Shown here: piece after piece, positions 42,997 to 50,356 of the stretch
Layout of the letters: each line of letters starts with the position of its first letter
How positions within the stretch are numbered: position 1 is the stretch's first letter
NCBI GenBank assembly: GCA_036796215.1
Contig: DAIRDJ010000002.1
Span: forward strand, 17,607 to 81,606
Direction of reading: 5' to 3'
Length of the DNA: 64,000 nucleotides
Origin: SLRI01 sp036796215
Lineage (GTDB): Bacteria; Pseudomonadota; Alphaproteobacteria; Geminicoccales; Geminicoccaceae
Notes under the pieces: generated by a model
Told to the model about the DNA's origin: nothing
Databases searched by the model: none
What the model saw: the letters and a program-made list of their open reading frames with translations, nothing else
Program-made: the position numbers and the translations under genes

Positions 42997-43850
42997 CGCC
43001 CGATCTCGTGCTCGATGCCCGGGCCGACTGCGCCGAGAGCCCGGTCTGGGACGGCGAGAGCCAACGGCTCTGGTGGACCGACATTCCCGCACGGGCGGTC
43101 CACTGCCTCGATCCGGCGACCGGGCGGGACGAGGTTTTCAGGGCACCCGGGCGGGTCGGCTGTTTCGCTCTGGCCAAGGCGGGCGGGCTGGTGCTTGCCA
43201 TGGAGCACGGCTTTTGCCGCTTCGATCCGGCGACGGGCAACGTCCAGACCATTGCCGAGCCCGAGCATGACCGGGCGGCGAACCGCTTCAATGACGGCCG
43301 CTGCGACCGGCGCGGGCGGTTCCTCGCGAGCTCGATGCACGAGCCGCGGACGAGCCCGGAAGGGGCACTCTGGCAGCTTGATCCGGGCCGTGGCGTGCGG
43401 CTGCTCGCCGACCATGCGCTGGTCGGCAACGGCCTCGCCTTCAGCCCGGACGACAAGCTGATGTACTGGTCGGACAGTCGGCGCGGCCGGGTCTTTGCCT
43501 TCGACTACGACATCGACGACGGTGCCGCCTGGAACCGGCGGCTCTGGCTCGAGACGGACGACAGCATGGGCCGGCCGGATGGGGCGGCGGTCGATGCCGA
43601 TGGCTGCTACTGGAGTGCCAGGTTCAGGGGCAGCCGGGTCATCCGCTTCACGCCCGACGGCCGCATCGACCGCGAGGTGCAGCTGCCGGTGAGCCAGGTC
43701 ACCATGTGCGCCTTCGGCGGCAGCGACCTCGGCACTCTCTTCATCACCACGGCGGCCGAGAACCTCGACCCACCCGAGCCCCTGGCCGGCGGCATCTTCG
43801 CGATCGATCCGGGTGTGAAGGGCCTGCCCGAACCCCGCTATTCCGGCTGA
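42993..43850 (+). CDS. SMP-30/gluconolactonase family protein
   Basis: This six-bladed beta-propeller sugar lactonase has 285 residues. Metal-site motifs are visible: the Glu of DCAESPVWDGE, RFNDGRCDRRGRFLASSM (Asn and Asp), HALVGNGLAFSPDDKLMYWSDS (Asn, Asp) and DDSMGRPDGAAVDADGCYW. ATG 42993 overlaps the permease stop. It probably opens a sugar lactone made by a dehydrogenase in this region, giving a sugar acid for later dehydration. Confidence 0.9.
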   Translation: MTPDLVLDARADCAESPVWDGESQRLWWTDIPARAVHCLDPATGRDEVFRAPGRVGCFALAKAGGLVLAMEHGFCRFDPATGNVQTIAEPEHDRAANRFNDGRCDRRGRFLASSMHEPRTSPEGALWQLDPGRGVRLLADHALVGNGLAFSPDDKLMYWSDSRRGRVFAFDYDIDDGAAWNRRLWLETDDSMGRPDGAAVDADGCYWSARFRGSRVIRFTPDGRIDREVQLPVSQVTMCAFGGSDLGTLFITTAAENLDPPEPLAGGIFAIDPGVKGLPEPRYSG

Positions 43851-43862
43851 ACGAGGAAACCC

Positions 43863-44669
43863 ATGCGTCAACCCTCCGGCAAGACCGCGCTTTACGCCAT
43901 CCTCGCCCATCCGGTGGCCCATGTCCGGGCACCCGAGTTCATGAACCCGATCCTCGAGGCGGAGGGTCGGGACGGTTTCATCGTGCCGTTCCACGTCCTG
44001 CCGGAGGCGCTCGAGGAGCTGATCCCGAGGCTCGTGGCGATCCGCAATCTCAAGGGCTTCATCGTCACCATCCCGCACAAGCCCGCGATGTGCCGGATGT
44101 GCAAGACGCTGGGCTCCGGTGCCCGGCTCACCGGCACCGCGAATACGGTGCGGATCGAGTCCGATGGCTCGCTCTCGGGCGACATGTTCGACGGGCTGGG
44201 GCTCGTCGAGGGGGCCCGCGCCAACGGCATCGAGCCCCGGGGCAAGGCCGTCCTGATGCTCGGGGCCGGTGGTGCCGGCCGGGCGATCGCCTTTGCCCTG
44301 GCCGAGGCGGCGGTGGCGCGGCTCACCATCGCCAACCGCACGGCGGGCAAGGCCGAGGCGCTGGCGGCCGAGGTGGCGAAGGCCTTCCCCAATGTCCCGG
44401 TGGCGGTGGGCCCCGCGGATGCTTCCGGGCACGAGGTGATCATCCAGACGACCTCGTTGGGCCTCAAGCCCGAGGACGCGCTGCCGATGGACGCGGGCAC
44501 GCTGGCACCGTCCATGCAGCTCTTCGACATCATCGCCGTGCGGGACACCGAGCTCATGCAGGCGGCACGCGAGGTCGGGCTCGAGACGGTCGTCGGCGGG
44601 GTGCCGATGATCCAGCACCAGGCCCGGGCCCAGATCGCCTTTCTCGACCCGCCCCGATTGCCAGCGTAG
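43863..44669 (+). CDS. Shikimate dehydrogenase-family protein with altered substrate site
   Basis: The AroE fold has 268 residues. The catalytic Lys is in VTIPHKPAMC, the conserved Asn in GTANTVRIE, the catalytic Asp in GDMFDGLGLVEG, and the NADP-binding glycine motif is MLGAGGAGRAIAFALAEA with NRTAGKAE. The shikimate-carboxylate motif normally SxS in the N-terminal segment is here AHPVAHVRAPEFM, so both serines are missing. It lies in a sugar-catabolic operon and is probably a dehydrogenase for another small hydroxy- or keto-acid, not aroE proper. It is 12 nt after the SMP-30 gene. Confidence 0.85.
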   Translation: MRQPSGKTALYAILAHPVAHVRAPEFMNPILEAEGRDGFIVPFHVLPEALEELIPRLVAIRNLKGFIVTIPHKPAMCRMCKTLGSGARLTGTANTVRIESDGSLSGDMFDGLGLVEGARANGIEPRGKAVLMLGAGGAGRAIAFALAEAAVARLTIANRTAGKAEALAAEVAKAFPNVPVAVGPADASGHEVIIQTTSLGLKPEDALPMDAGTLAPSMQLFDIIAVRDTELMQAAREVGLETVVGGVPMIQHQARAQIAFLDPPRLPA

Positions 44670-44680
44670 TGGAGGTTGCC

Positions 44681-45550
44681 ATGGCCGGCTCATTGTCACC
44701 CGACGCTGTCGAAGCCTATCGACGCTATGGCTTTCTCTTTCCGCACCGGATCATGCCACGGGAAGAGGCGCTCGGGATCGGCGAGGACTTCCTCGCCTTC
44801 ACCCACTCGGACGTGCCCAAACGCTACGCCGAGCCACAGCACCAGCTCTATCTCTTGAAGGCGCATCTGCTCTTCACCTGGGCTGATCGGATCTGCCATG
44901 CGCCGGCCCTCTTGGATGCGGTCGAGAGCCTGATCGGCCCCGACATCATGGTCTGGTCGTCGGGGGTGTTCTGGAAGGCGCCGCAATCGGGTGCTTATGT
45001 CTCCTGGCATCAGGATTCGACCAATTACGAGCTGGACGATGCCGAAAAGGTGGTCCGCGCCTGGGTGGCGCTCACACCCGCGACCCTCGAGAACGGCACG
45101 ATGCGGATGGCGCCTGGCCTGCACCGGCAGGGCCAGGTGCTCCACAAGGACTTGAAGGCCGAGGGCGAGCTCCTGTCGCGGGGCGAGACGATCGACCTTG
45201 CGATCGACGAGGCCACCACCGTGGCGGTCGAGATCGACGCCGGCGAGGTCTCGTTCCACCATCTTTATACACCGCACGGCTCGGGGCCGAACGCGAGCGA
45301 CCGGCCGCGGGTCAACTACGTGATCACCTTCGTCGACCCCTCCGTCCGGCCGCTGGTCGGGCCGGACAGTGCCGTGCTGGCGCGCGGCCGAGACCGTTAT
45401 GGCCACTTCGCCCACGAGCCGCGGCCTGTGGCCGATATGGACGCAGCGGCCCGTGCCGCGCACGAGCGGGCGATGGCGCTCAGGAACGCCATCATCTACC
45501 GGAATGCGGCGCTGCCCCCGGCACCGCGGCACGACGCGGCGTTCGCCTGA
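44681..45550 (+). CDS. Phytanoyl-CoA dioxygenase (PhyH)-family protein
   Basis: This Fe(II)/2-oxoglutarate oxygenase has 289 residues; ATG 44681 has GGAGG upstream. The metal triad is seen as His and Asp in VSWHQDSTNYEL (about residues 107-118) and the distal His in TPHGSGPNASDRPRVNYVITF, where the Arg binds 2-oxoglutarate. It starts SPDAVEAYRRYGFLFPHRIM, as usual for PhyH. It overlaps the isomerase start by one base. It may hydroxylate, or remove a group from, the imported compound. Confidence 0.88.
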   Translation: MAGSLSPDAVEAYRRYGFLFPHRIMPREEALGIGEDFLAFTHSDVPKRYAEPQHQLYLLKAHLLFTWADRICHAPALLDAVESLIGPDIMVWSSGVFWKAPQSGAYVSWHQDSTNYELDDAEKVVRAWVALTPATLENGTMRMAPGLHRQGQVLHKDLKAEGELLSRGETIDLAIDEATTVAVEIDAGEVSFHHLYTPHGSGPNASDRPRVNYVITFVDPSVRPLVGPDSAVLARGRDRYGHFAHEPRPVADMDAAARAAHERAMALRNAIIYRNAALPPAPRHDAAFA

Positions 45551-46611
45551 TGCGCACGATCCAGGGGCCGGCCGTCTTTCTCGCCCAGTTCATCGCGCCT
45601 GTGCCGCCCTACGACCGGCTCGACACGCTGGCCGTGTGGGCGGCCGGGAAGGGCTATACGGGCGTGCAGGTGCCGACCTTCAATGCGGCGATCCTCGACC
45701 TCGCCAAGGCCGCCGAAAGCAAGGCCTATTGCGACGAGGTCAAGGGTCTGCTCGCCGGCCACGGGCTTCAGATCACCGAGCTCTCGACCCACCGGCAAGG
45801 CCATTGCGTCGCCGTTCACCCGGCCTTTGACCTGACCATCGACGCCTTCACGCCCGAGGCCGTCCGCCGCCAGCCCGAGGCCCGGCAGGCATGGGCGGTG
45901 GACCAGCTCATGCTGGCGGCCAGGGCGTCGGCCAATCTCGGTCTCGAGCGCCACGTTACCTTCCCGGGCTCACTTCTCTGGCCCTATCTCTACCTCTACC
46001 CGCCCAGGCCCTTCGGTCTGGTCGAGGCGGGCTTTACCGAGCTTGCCCGGCGCTGGCGGCCGATCCTCGATGCGTTCGACGAGGTTGGGGTCGATGTCTG
46101 CTTCGAGATCCACCCGGGCGAGGACCTGCATGATGGCCTCACCTTCGAGATGTTCCTCGACAAGGTCGACCAGCATCCGCGCGCCAACATCCTCTACGAC
46201 CCCTCGCATTTGCATCTCCAGGGCATGGACTATGTCGGCTTCATCGAGGTCTACGGGCAGCGCATCCGCTCGTTCCATGTGAAGGACGCGGAGTTCCGCA
46301 AGTCACCGCGGACCGGGCATTGGGGTGGCTACCAGAACTGGCCGACCCGGGCCGGACGGTTCCGGAGCCCCGGCGACGGCGAGATCGATTTCGGTGCGGT
46401 CTTCGCGGCACTCGCCGAGGCCGACTATGCGGGCTGGGCCGTGGTCGAGTGGGAGTGCTGCATCAAGCACCCGGACCAGGGGGCGGCCGAGGGGGCAGCA
46501 CTCGTCAGGCGGCACATCATCCAGGTCCAGGAGCGCGCGTTCGATGCCAACATGCAGGCGCAAGGCGTCGACCGGGAGCGCAACCGCCGGGCGCTCGGGC
46601 TGCCGTCGTAG
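45550..46611 (+). CDS. Sugar phosphate isomerase/epimerase (xylose isomerase-like TIM barrel)
   Basis: This AP_endonuc_2-type barrel has 353 residues. Metal-binding residues are visible in FEIHPGEDLHDG (Glu, His), ILYDPSHLHLQGMDY (Asp, His), IRSFHVKDAEF (His, Asp) and AVVEWECCIKH (Glu). ATG 45550 overlaps the PhyH stop. It is the last gene of the operon starting at 39804. Its 3' end (about the last 33 codons) has a diverged copy near 46950. It is likely a ketose or inosose-type epimerase or isomerase. Confidence 0.9.
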   Translation: MRTIQGPAVFLAQFIAPVPPYDRLDTLAVWAAGKGYTGVQVPTFNAAILDLAKAAESKAYCDEVKGLLAGHGLQITELSTHRQGHCVAVHPAFDLTIDAFTPEAVRRQPEARQAWAVDQLMLAARASANLGLERHVTFPGSLLWPYLYLYPPRPFGLVEAGFTELARRWRPILDAFDEVGVDVCFEIHPGEDLHDGLTFEMFLDKVDQHPRANILYDPSHLHLQGMDYVGFIEVYGQRIRSFHVKDAEFRKSPRTGHWGGYQNWPTRAGRFRSPGDGEIDFGAVFAALAEADYAGWAVVEWECCIKHPDQGAAEGAALVRRHIIQVQERAFDANMQAQGVDRERNRRALGLPS

Positions 46612-46662
46612 GGTACTCGCGTCGTCGGTCAGCCGGCTCAGGGTCCGCCGCGGGCGGACATC

Positions 46663-46694
46663 GGCTCGAGCGTAGCGGGGCTCGAGCGTAGCGG
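46663..46694. repeat. 16-bp perfect tandem duplication
   Basis: GGCTCGAGCGTAGCGG is present twice in a row (46663-46678 and 46679-46694), directly before a degenerate GTACC repeat. It probably arose by slippage or a rearrangement junction. Confidence 0.85.
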
Positions 46695-46739
46695 GTACCC
46701 CCTTTCCCGGGCGTTAACGGCGCCGATCGGGCAACTGCC

Positions 46740-46920
46740 GTGCATGAGGTTCGCGCTTTCGAGATGCCGGCTCGATGCTGGCGCGGCCGTTGGTTAAGTG
46801 TACCAGGTACCCTTAACGGGCGTTCTGCAGTGCATGGGGTTCGCGCTTTCGAGATGCCGGCGCCGTGATGGCCGCGGCGGTTCCTTAAGTGTACCAGGTA
46901 CCCTTAACGGGCGTTAACGG
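46740..46920 (-). repeat. Two ~90-bp tandem units with GTACC palindromes (copies 3 and 4)
   Basis: Both units start with a 32-nt block that differs at one base (46740-46771 and 46830-46861), then about 22 diverged bases, then the 23-nt palindrome (46794-46816 and 46885-46907) and GGGCGTT. The second unit continues into GTTAACGGTTGGGCGG, as at 35500-35520. The near-identity of the heads against the diverged centre suggests an older duplication with conserved ends. Confidence 0.85.
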
Positions 46921-46945
46921 TTGGGCGGAGTGCCGTGGGGCGGTT

Positions 46946-47083
46946 GGCGGCGCATCATCCAGGTCCAGGAGTGGGCGTTCGATGCCGACATGCGGGGGCA
47001 GGGATGGATCGCGCGCGCACGCGCCGGGCGCTGGGGCGGGGGTGGCGTCGTCGGTCAGCCGGCTCAGGGTTTGCCGCGGGCGG
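46946..47083 (+). pseudogene. Diverged copy of the isomerase gene 3' end and its downstream flank
   Basis: From about 46948 the sequence CATCATCCAGGTCCAGGAG, then GCGTTCGATGCC, repeats the isomerase coding end near 46518-46551. It carries on through a degraded tail to a segment shared with 46619-46657 (TCGTCGGTCAGCCGGCTCAG). Translated, it gives RRIIQVQEWAFDADM against RRHIIQVQERAFDANM in the gene. There is no start, and the frame decays after about 25 codons. It is a remnant of a segmental duplication, not a gene. Confidence 0.75.
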
Positions 47084-47321
47084 CACGCCAGAGATAGTTG
47101 ATCAGCCAGATCGGGACGACGATCACGGCCCCGATGAAGACGTACTTGATCGCCCACTGCACCCAGCCCGTGGCATCGCCCAAAAGGCCGGTGGCCTGGT
47201 TGCGCGCCCAGGCGAGGATCGCGAGCGGGTCGGTGTTGAAGTAGGCGAGGACGAGGCCGACGCAGAGCGAGGCGATGACGAGCTTGACGACGGTGGTGGC
47301 GGTGATTCTGGGCAGGTTCAT
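47064..47321 (-). CDS. Small membrane protein, DUF6460-like
   Basis: This 85-residue inner-membrane protein has two hydrophobic helices: VVKLVIASLCVGLVLAYF (about 10-27) and AIKYVFIGAVIVVPIWLINYL (about 57-77). The layout matches a small alphaproteobacterial family of unknown function (DUF6460 as I recall it). Its last codons and stop lie in a segment also present at 46633-46657, so the 3' end took part in the local duplication. It is 6 nt past the Pmp3-like gene and likely co-transcribed. Confidence 0.7.
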   Translation of the reverse strand: MNLPRITATTVVKLVIASLCVGLVLAYFNTDPLAILAWARNQATGLLGDATGWVQWAIKYVFIGAVIVVPIWLINYLWRAARGKP

Positions 47322-47327
47322 GGGCGG

Positions 47328-47519
47328 TTACTGGCCCCGCCTGGAGGCATCGATCTTGCGATCGGTGTTCCACTGGGAAAGCGCGTAGACGGCCCAGAGC
47401 GCTGCCGGTATCCAGCCGATCAGCGTGATCTGCAGGATCAGGCAGATGATGCCGGCAATCGGCCGGCCGATGGTGAAGAATGCGACGAACGGCAGGAAGA
47501 TGGCGAGCAGCAGGCGCAT
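47328..47519 (-). CDS. YqaE/Pmp3-family membrane protein
   Basis: This 63-residue proteolipid has two transmembrane helices (LLLAIFLPFVAFFTIGRPIAG and IICLILQITLIGWIPAALWAVYAL) and a short charged tail. The spacing, with Pro in the first helix and GWIPA in the second, is the UPF0057/Pmp3 signature. Family members help membrane potential and salt tolerance. ATG 47519 starts a two-gene leftward unit with the DUF6460-like gene. Confidence 0.88.
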   Translation of the reverse strand: MRLLLAIFLPFVAFFTIGRPIAGIICLILQITLIGWIPAALWAVYALSQWNTDRKIDASRRGQ

Positions 47520-47577
47520 GGTCCGAGGTCTCGACGGGGGTCATCGTGATCCACGAGACCTATAGGCAGGCGACGAG

Positions 47578-48597
47578 ATGGGCGCAAGGCGAGGGGTGAT
47601 GGAGCTTCTCCTGGTCCATGCCGAGGGCGAGATCGGCAAGGTGATCATGGCCGGTGCGCCCGACGTGCCGGGGGCAACGGTGCTCGACAAGCTCGTGCAT
47701 CTGAACGAGGTCGACGATCGGCTTCGGCGCTACGCGACGCTCGAGCCGCGCGGCATGGCGCAGGCGTCGGTCAATCTCCTGCTGCCGCCGACCGAGCCCG
47801 GGGCGGCTGCCGGGTTCATCGTCATGCAGCCGGACCAGTGCCATGCGATGTCGGGCTCCAATGCGATCTGCGTGACCACGGCTCTGCTGCAGAGTGGCCG
47901 GGTGGCGATGGTCGAGCCCGTCACGCGCCTCGTGCTGGAGACGGCGGCGGGGCTGGTGCCGGTCGAGGCCACGTGCCGGGACGGCCGCTGCCTCGAGGTC
48001 CGGGTCGAGATGCCGTGGAGCTTCGTCGTCGAGGACGGTCTCGTCTTCGAGGTCGAGGGTGTGGGGCGGATCGAGGCGGCGATCGCCTTCGGCGGGGTAT
48101 TCTATCTCCTGGTCGAGGCGGGGCCTTTGGGGCTCGCGATCGAGCCCGGCTCGGCGCGGCGGCTGGTCGATTGCGGCATGGCCATTCTGGCTGCGGGGCA
48201 ACAGCGGTTTCGGCCGGAGCATCCGGCGCGGGCTGGCATCCGGGGGCTGGCCTATCTGATGTTCATGGACGACCAGCAGCGCAATGCGACGATCATGCCG
48301 CCCGGCCGCGTGGACCGGTCGCCCTGTGGGACGGGGAGCTCGGCGCGGCTGGCGCTGCTGCAGGCGCGGGGCCAGGCGGTGGTGGGGGAGGCCGCCACGT
48401 TCCGCTCGATCATCGGCAGCCGGTTCAAGGCCGGTATCGCGGCTTTGGGCGAGGTGGCGGGGCGGCCGGCCATTCGCCCCTGGATCAGCGGGCGGGGCCA
48501 TGTCTATGGCCGGGAGGAGCTTTATGCCCTCGACGACGAGCCGTTTCCCCTGGGCCATGCGATGGCCGACACCTATGGGCCGGGGGTGGCCGGGTGA
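47578..48597 (+). CDS. Proline racemase family protein (trans-3-hydroxy-L-proline dehydratase-like)
   Basis: This two-domain enzyme of the proline racemase family has 339 residues from ATG 47578; ATG 47599 is also possible, with GAGGGG upstream. The start LLLVHAEGEIGKVIMAGAPD is typical. The first acid/base position, Cys in racemases, reads CHAMSGSNAICV, so Ser takes its place. The second position is the Cys of DRSPCGTGSSARL. One Cys plus Ser/Thr is known for trans-3-hydroxy-L-proline dehydratases, so a dehydratase is more likely than a racemase. It overlaps hemW by 4 nt. Confidence 0.85.
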   Translation: MGARRGVMELLLVHAEGEIGKVIMAGAPDVPGATVLDKLVHLNEVDDRLRRYATLEPRGMAQASVNLLLPPTEPGAAAGFIVMQPDQCHAMSGSNAICVTTALLQSGRVAMVEPVTRLVLETAAGLVPVEATCRDGRCLEVRVEMPWSFVVEDGLVFEVEGVGRIEAAIAFGGVFYLLVEAGPLGLAIEPGSARRLVDCGMAILAAGQQRFRPEHPARAGIRGLAYLMFMDDQQRNATIMPPGRVDRSPCGTGSSARLALLQARGQAVVGEAATFRSIIGSRFKAGIAALGEVAGRPAIRPWISGRGHVYGREELYALDDEPFPLGHAMADTYGPGVAG

Positions 48598-49754
48598 GCT
48601 CCGGGCCGATCGCGCTTTACGTCCACTGGCCGTTCTGTCGGGCCAAGTGTCCCTATTGCGATTTCAACAGCCATGTGCGGCCGGTGGTCGACCAGGCGCG
48701 CTGGCGAGGCGCCCTTCTGGCGGAGCTCGATCATTTCGCGGCCGAACTCGGGCCGCTGCGCCTCACCTCGATCTTCTTCGGTGGTGGCACGCCGTCCTTG
48801 CTGCCGGCCTCGACCGTGGCCGCGGTGATCGATCGGGCGGTGCAGCATTTCCCGGCCGATCCTGCGATCGAGATCACCCTTGAGGCCAATCCGACCTCGG
48901 TCGAGGCCGAGCGTTTTCGCGGCTACCGGGCTGCCGGGGTCAACCGGTTGTCGCTCGGCGTGCAGGCGCTCGATGATGCAGCACTCGTCGCCCTCGGGCG
49001 TGAGCACGACGTGGCGGAGGCGCTTGCGGCACTCGACCTCGCTGCTGCCACGTTTGCGCGCTATTCGCTCGATCTCATCTATGCCCGGCCGGGCCAGGCG
49101 GAAGCGGCGTGGGAGGCGGAGCTGGGCCGAGCGCTGGCACTCGCCGGTGATCATCTCTCGCTCTATCAGCTGACGATCGAGCCCGGCACGGTGTTTCACG
49201 CCCGGGTGCGGGCCGGGACGCTCGAACCCATGCCGGACGGGCGCCAGGCGCGATTGTTCGAACTGACCCGGTCGATGACGGAAGCTGCCGGCTTTGCTGC
49301 CTACGAGGTTTCGAACCACGCGCGGCCCGGGGCCCAGTCTCGGCACAACCTCACCTATTGGCGCTACCGGCCCTATATCGGCATCGGCCCTGGTGCCTTC
49401 GGGCGGTTGCCGGGTGGGGCGGGGCGCGTCGGTACCAGCACCAAGCGGCAGCCCGAGGCGTGGCTGGAGGCCGTCGAGCGTGATGGCCACGGCGAGCTCG
49501 AGAGGGAGCAGTTGAGCCGCGCAGATCTGGTGATCGAGGCGCTCTTGACCGGGCTCAGGCTCGCGGAGGGGGTGCCCGTCACGCGCCTCGAGGCGCTCGA
49601 TCCGGCGTGGCGGCGGGTGATCGACGAACGCGCGCTCGCCACCCTGGTCGAGGCCGGGTGGCTGGCTTGGGATCCGTTACGGCTTCGCTTGACGGAGCGC
49701 GGGCGCCTCTACCTCGACGCCGTGCTGCGCGAGCTGGTGACGGTGCCGGCCTAG
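48594..49754 (+). CDS. hemW: Radical SAM heme chaperone HemW
   Basis: HemW binds heme and is related to the anaerobic coproporphyrinogen oxidase HemN. GTG 48594 overlaps the preceding stop. The radical SAM cluster motif CRAKCPYCDF (CxxxCxxC) is at about residues 16-25, GGGTPSLL binds SAM, and the HemW-type HNLTYWRYRPYIGIGPGA is present. The Cys before the cluster that marks true HemN is absent, which supports HemW. It is 386 residues. It normally sits after rdgB in Proteobacteria; here it follows a proline-racemase-family gene. Confidence 0.92.
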   Translation: MSSGPIALYVHWPFCRAKCPYCDFNSHVRPVVDQARWRGALLAELDHFAAELGPLRLTSIFFGGGTPSLLPASTVAAVIDRAVQHFPADPAIEITLEANPTSVEAERFRGYRAAGVNRLSLGVQALDDAALVALGREHDVAEALAALDLAAATFARYSLDLIYARPGQAEAAWEAELGRALALAGDHLSLYQLTIEPGTVFHARVRAGTLEPMPDGRQARLFELTRSMTEAAGFAAYEVSNHARPGAQSRHNLTYWRYRPYIGIGPGAFGRLPGGAGRVGTSTKRQPEAWLEAVERDGHGELEREQLSRADLVIEALLTGLRLAEGVPVTRLEALDPAWRRVIDERALATLVEAGWLAWDPLRLRLTERGRLYLDAVLRELVTVPA

Positions 49755-49810
49755 CGGCAACGGCGAGGGGAACGGCCGGGCGTGGCGAGGCGTCCCTGCC
49801 AGCATGATCC

Positions 49811-50251
49811 TCAAGTAGCGCCCTTCGCCTTGATGGCATCGCGGATTTCTTCCAGCAGCACCTCCTGGCGCGGCGGCGGGGCGGCTTCCGCTTGCACCGC
49901 CTCGTCGCGTTCCATCATGCGCTTGAGGCGATTGATGTTCTTGACGATCATGAAGAGCGCGAAGGCGACGATCACGAACTTGATCAGGGCATTGACGAAG
50001 TTGCCGTAGGCGACGACCGAGGCGCCGGCATCGCGGGCGGCGGCGAGCGAGCGGTAGGACTGGTCGCGGTCGGTGAGCTGGAGGTAGTAGTCGCTGAAGT
50101 CGATGCCGCCGAGGAGCACGCCGACCGGCGGCATCAGCACGTCGTCGACCAGCGAGCTCACGATGCTGGTGAAGGCGGCACCGATGATGATGCCGACGGC
50201 CATGTCGAGGACGTTGCCCTTGAGCGCGAATTCCTTGAATTCCTGCAGCAT
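49811..50251 (-). CDS. mscL: Large-conductance mechanosensitive channel
   Basis: MscL is the emergency osmotic release valve. ATG 50251 (MLQEFKEFALKGNVLDMAVG) is the exact family start, with GGAGGAACCGAG upstream. TM1 is about VLDMAVGIIIGAAFTSIVSSLV and TM2 FVNALIKFVIVAFALFMIVKNINRL, with a conserved cytoplasmic end QEVLLEEIRDAI. It is 146 residues, normal length. It is convergent with hemW. Confidence 0.97.
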   Translation of the reverse strand: MLQEFKEFALKGNVLDMAVGIIIGAAFTSIVSSLVDDVLMPPVGVLLGGIDFSDYYLQLTDRDQSYRSLAAARDAGASVVAYGNFVNALIKFVIVAFALFMIVKNINRLKRMMERDEAVQAEAAPPPRQEVLLEEIRDAIKAKGAT

Positions 50252-50306
50252 CTCGGTTCCTCCAGTTGGTTCTGGTTCACGCAAAGCACCCGCGGACGCA
50301 AATACA

Positions 50307-50334
50307 AGCGCCCCCGGATCACCCCGGGGGCGCT
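50307..50334 (-). terminator. Rho-independent-like terminator after the ribose-type binding protein gene
   Basis: On the minus strand an 11-bp GC stem (50334-50324 with 50317-50307) and a 6-nt loop are followed by TGTATTTG. It lies 23 nt past the stop of the binding protein at 50357, before mscL. The T-run is short. Confidence 0.75.
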
Positions 50335-50356
50335 CGTCGCGAAGCCGTGCCGGCCG

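Larger units (their letters stand above)
46612..47063. other. Gene-free rearranged patch between the isomerase and DUF6460 genes
   Basis: This 452-nt gap carries no intact gene. In order it holds: sequence shared with the DUF6460 3' end (46619-46657), a 16-bp tandem duplication (46663-46694), a degenerate GTACC repeat (about 46694-46720), two ~90-bp tandem units each ending in a GTACC palindrome (46740-46920), and a diverged copy of the isomerase 3' end (from about 46946). Confidence 0.8.

Noticed and set aside
43863..44669. Canonical aroE
   Set aside because: The serine motif for the shikimate carboxylate is missing and the operon is catabolic.
46740..46920. CRISPR array
   Set aside because: Only two units, spacing and length do not fit repeats plus spacers, and no cas gene is present.
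46885..47544. Minus-strand 219-codon open frame covering the two small membrane-protein genes
   Set aside because: The Pmp3-like and DUF6460-like frames fit known families and have good starts; this frame ends in repeat sequence (LTPVKGTWYT).
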